A stretch of 6,785 bases of DNA from Acholeplasmataceae bacterium (lineage in GTDB: Bacteria; Bacillota; Negativicutes; Acidaminococcales; Acidaminococcaceae): contig JAAYAE010000025.1 of NCBI GenBank assembly GCA_012719555.1, forward strand, positions 1 through 6,785, in the 5' to 3' direction. Each line of letters starts with the position of its first letter. The first letter of the stretch is position 1. The notes beneath the pieces are model-generated. The model was not told the origin of the DNA. It made no database searches and saw only the letters and a program-made list of their open reading frames with translations. Below are positions 4,398-6,785 of this stretch, piece by piece. Made by a program: the position numbers and the translations under genes.

Positions 4398-4961
4398 ATG
4401 TCACTAATTGGAACAGAAGTAAAACCGTTTACGGCTCAAGCTTATCATAATGGAAAATTCGTAGAACTTACCGAGGCTAATTTAAAAGGAAAATGGAGCG
4501 TTGTTTGTTTTTATCCTGCTGATTTTACCTTTGTATGCCCAACAGAACTAGAAGATTTGCAAAATCAATATGCAGCTCTACAAGATCTTGGTGTCGAAGT
4601 ATATTCTGTATCTACCGATACTCATTTCACACATAAAGCATGGCATGACACATCTGAAGCAATAAAAAAAATCACCTACTTCATGATTGGAGATCCCTCT
4701 CACACCTTATCAAGAAATTTTGAGGTGTTGATTGAAGCTGCTGGCCTTGCAGATCGCGGAACTTTTATAATTGATCCTGACGGTATCATTCAAGCTCTTG
4801 AAATCAATGCCGGCGGAATAGGCCGTGATGCCAGTGCCCTATTCAACAAAATTAAAGCTGCACAATATATCAGAAAAAATCCTAATGAAGTTTGCCCAGC
4901 AAAATGGCATGAAGGTTCAGCTACCCTGACACCAAGCTTTGATCTTGTCGGCAAGATTTAA
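4398..4961 (+). CDS. ahpC: Alkyl hydroperoxide reductase subunit C (2-Cys peroxiredoxin)
   Basis: AhpC reduces hydrogen peroxide and organic hydroperoxides in the cytoplasm and is then re-reduced by AhpF. At 187 residues it has the standard length of the AhpC family. The peroxidatic site is FTFVCPTE, with T44 and C47, and R120 completes the active site. The resolving cysteine is C166 in NEVCPAKW, near the C-terminus. The final stretch (SFDLVGKI) closely follows the enterobacterial protein. The loop GGIG (139-142) is of the type associated with overoxidation sensitivity in typical 2-Cys enzymes, though the matching C-terminal YF motif is absent. GGGAGGA lies 7 nt before the ATG. It is the first gene of a two-gene operon, with ahpF 14 nt downstream, and is probably peroxide-induced through the PerR-like box in its promoter. 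Confidence 0.97.
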   Translation: MSLIGTEVKPFTAQAYHNGKFVELTEANLKGKWSVVCFYPADFTFVCPTELEDLQNQYAALQDLGVEVYSVSTDTHFTHKAWHDTSEAIKKITYFMIGDPSHTLSRNFEVLIEAAGLADRGTFIIDPDGIIQALEINAGGIGRDASALFNKIKAAQYIRKNPNEVCPAKWHEGSATLTPSFDLVGKI

Positions 4962-4975
4962 GAAGGTGGTAAATC

Positions 4976-6505
4976 ATGTTACTGGACAATGATGTCAGAG
5001 AAAAATTAAGTCAATATTTGCAATTGATGGAAAAAGATATTCTAATCAAGGTCAATGATGCTGAAAATCCCGCTTCAACAGAAATGTCAGACTTCATCAA
5101 GGAATTAGCTGGATTGTCTACCAAAATTCATGTAGAAGCAGCTTCTTTACCTAGGATTCCAAGCTTTAGTATAAATAAAGTTAACCAAGATGTCGGTATT
5201 TATTTTGCCGGCATACCCTTGGGGCATGAATTCACCTCACTTATCTTGGCATTATTGCAAGTAAGTGGATATCCACCAAAGATAGATGAGGCCCTCATTG
5301 AACAAATAAAAAACATCAAGGTTCCTTTGCATTTCGAGACCTACGTCAGTCTAACTTGTCACAATTGTCCGGAAGTAGTGCAAGCATTAAATATAATGAG
5401 CCTGCTAAATCCAAACATTACGCATACAATGATTGATGGTGCTCTCTTTAAAGAAGAAATAGATAGCAAAAATATTCTGGCGGTACCCTCCGTTTACCTA
5501 AATGGAAAACCCTTCAGCAGTGGCCGCATGGAGCTAGAAGAAATTTTGCTCAAGCTGGATATTAAACCCATTCTTCCTAAACTAGATGGTAAAGAACCAT
5601 ATGACGTATTTGTTATTGGTGGTGGTCCTGCCGGAACTAGTGCAGCCATCTATGCAGCCCGTAAAGGTTTACGTACAGCTCTTTTGGCAGAAGAATTAGG
5701 TGGCCAAATTAATAATACTTTCGGCATCGAAAATTTTATTAGCATTAAATATACAGAAGGTCCTACTCTAGCCGCAAATATTGAGGAACACCTTCGTTCC
5801 TACGCTGTTGACGTCATCAAAATGCAAAAAGTCAAAACACTAAGAAAAGCCTCTATGGTTGAAATTGTATTGGAAACAGGTACCATATTGCACAGTAAAA
5901 CTGTAATAATAGCAACCGGTGCCCGTTGGCGAAATATCAATGTTCCCGGCGAAGCTGAATATAAGAACAAAGGCGTAGCCTATTGTCCTCACTGCGATGG
6001 GCCTTTATTCAAAGGAAAAACTGTTGCAGTAATCGGCGGTGGAAATTCAGGAGTGGAAGCAGCCCTGGATTTAGCGGGACTTGCCAAACATGTAATTCTT
6101 TTGCAAAATTTCAATAAACTCAATGCTGATGAAATACTACAGAAAAGAGTTTATAGTAAAGAAAATATCAAAGTAATAACTAATGCAAAAACCACAGAAA
6201 TTCTCGGCAATGAAAAGGTTCACGGCTTAACATATCTTGATTCCCTAACAGGCAATGATGTCACAATCGATGTTGACGGAATCTTTATACAAATAGGTCT
6301 TTTACCAAATACAGAATGGCTGAAAAATACCCTTAGTTTGAATTCTTTCGGTGAAATTATCGTAGATAAATATGGCAAAACCAATATACCAGGAGTTTTT
6401 GCCGCCGGTGATTGTACCGATTGTCCCTACAAACAGATAATCATTTCCATGGGAGCAGGTGCAAATGCAGCTTTAAGTGCATTTGACTATCTACTAAGGA
6501 ACTAA
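4976..6505 (+). CDS. ahpF: Alkyl hydroperoxide reductase subunit F (NADH:peroxiredoxin oxidoreductase)
   Basis: AhpF moves electrons from NADH through FAD and two disulfides to AhpC. The N-terminal domain (about 1-195) is a double thioredoxin fold whose redox pair is C128-H-N-C131. A linker leads to the thioredoxin-reductase-like part, with the FAD-binding VIGGGPAG (213-220), the redox motif CPHCDGPLFKGK (C337, C340), the NAD(H)-binding VIGGGNSG (352-359), and the second FAD motif AAGDCTDCPYKQ (476-487). At 509 residues it is close to the 521 of E. coli, and all key residues are present. AAGGTGG lies 6 nt before the ATG. The presence of the N-terminal domain separates it from ordinary thioredoxin reductase and fits its pairing with ahpC. 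No second promoter is needed in the 14-nt gap. Confidence 0.97.
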   Translation: MLLDNDVREKLSQYLQLMEKDILIKVNDAENPASTEMSDFIKELAGLSTKIHVEAASLPRIPSFSINKVNQDVGIYFAGIPLGHEFTSLILALLQVSGYPPKIDEALIEQIKNIKVPLHFETYVSLTCHNCPEVVQALNIMSLLNPNITHTMIDGALFKEEIDSKNILAVPSVYLNGKPFSSGRMELEEILLKLDIKPILPKLDGKEPYDVFVIGGGPAGTSAAIYAARKGLRTALLAEELGGQINNTFGIENFISIKYTEGPTLAANIEEHLRSYAVDVIKMQKVKTLRKASMVEIVLETGTILHSKTVIIATGARWRNINVPGEAEYKNKGVAYCPHCDGPLFKGKTVAVIGGGNSGVEAALDLAGLAKHVILLQNFNKLNADEILQKRVYSKENIKVITNAKTTEILGNEKVHGLTYLDSLTGNDVTIDVDGIFIQIGLLPNTEWLKNTLSLNSFGEIIVDKYGKTNIPGVFAAGDCTDCPYKQIIISMGAGANAALSAFDYLLRN

Positions 6506-6577
6506 TATTTGTATCAGTTCCTCCAATTTAAGTAATTTGCTAAATACCCTTTGCAAGCAAAACATATACTAACGTCT

Positions 6578-6632
6578 TATAATAATAACACCATTGTCAG
6601 GCAATATGCCTGACAATGGTGTTATTATTATA
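6578..6632. terminator. Bidirectional terminator between convergent genes
   Basis: A perfect 26-bp inverted repeat (arms 6578-6603 and 6607-6632) has a 3-nt loop. The inner part is GC-richer (ACACCATTGTCAGGCA) and the outer arms are AT-only, giving a U-rich strand end in both directions (GTGTTATTATTATA). It lies 72 bp after ahpF and 23 bp after the stop of the facing membrane-protein gene. The stretch 6506-6577 holds nothing else that I can see. Confidence 0.85.
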
Positions 6633-6655
6633 CAATGCAGTTCTCAGCAAATTCC

Positions 6656-6785
6656 CTATACTTCAGAAAATCTTAACCAACCAACAAGTTTAGCAAAAAT
6701 TACTATCCCCACAAAAGCTGCCGTCCACGCAAGGCCAACAGTCAAATTACCATATGTCGCAATTAATCCCGGCATCATACTAGTA
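6656..6785 (-). CDS. C-terminal end of an integral membrane protein (runs off the right edge)
   Basis: The last 42 codons of a minus-strand frame end with TAG at 6656. The visible part contains one strongly hydrophobic span, LTVGLAWTAAFVGIVIFAKL, followed by the short basic end VGWLRFSEV. This is the pattern of a final transmembrane helix in a transporter or other polytopic protein. The family cannot be assigned from this fragment. It converges on the ahpCF operon and shares its terminator hairpin. Confidence 0.6.
   Translation of the reverse strand, partial: TSMMPGLIATYGNLTVGLAWTAAFVGIVIFAKLVGWLRFSEV

Noticed and set aside
1..6785. CRISPR arrays, tRNA or rRNA genes
   Set aside because: No regularly spaced direct repeats and no tRNA- or rRNA-like conserved segments were seen on either strand.

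Overview
The window looks like a low-GC Firmicute chromosome from a lineage that has an outer membrane (Negativicutes, for example Sporomusaceae or Selenomonadaceae). Shine-Dalgarno sites are strong, promoters are SigA-type, and a PerR-like box precedes ahpC, all as in Firmicutes. Two genes, however, encode proteins expected in a diderm envelope: an autotransporter-like surface protein at the left edge and a PagL-type outer-membrane lipid A deacylase. The assignment is inferred from gene content only.

Left part (1-1583, minus strand throughout). A near-consensus promoter (1555-1583) fires leftward into two cobalamin riboswitches in tandem (aptamers 1375-1531 and 1117-1255). The first ends in a strong intrinsic terminator (1274-1313) and the second in a hairpin (1023-1084) that buries a GGAGG. 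No recognisable B12 transport or synthesis gene follows. The transcript meets another terminator-like hairpin (925-988), a 59-residue unknown protein (637-816), a structured stretch with a U8-tailed terminator (483-538), and then the start of the autotransporter-like gene, which is cut by the window edge. These possibly orphaned or ncRNA-controlling riboswitches are the most interesting part of the window.

Middle part (1619-4272). A plus-strand metallo-beta-lactamase-fold hydrolase is transcribed divergently from the riboswitch promoter. Facing it on the minus strand are a REP-associated (IS200-like, HUH) tyrosine transposase and, 43 bp downstream of it, the PagL-like gene. A palindrome typical of elements mobilised by such transposases lies just upstream of the transposase start (4228-4272).

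Right part (4293-6785). ahpC and ahpF form a compact peroxide-defence operon: the peroxiredoxin reduces peroxides and the flavoprotein AhpF re-reduces it with NADH. It has a SigA promoter overlapped by a PerR-like operator and a 5'-UTR hairpin. A perfect 26-bp inverted repeat (6578-6632) ends the operon and probably also the convergent membrane-protein gene whose last 42 codons lie at the right edge.
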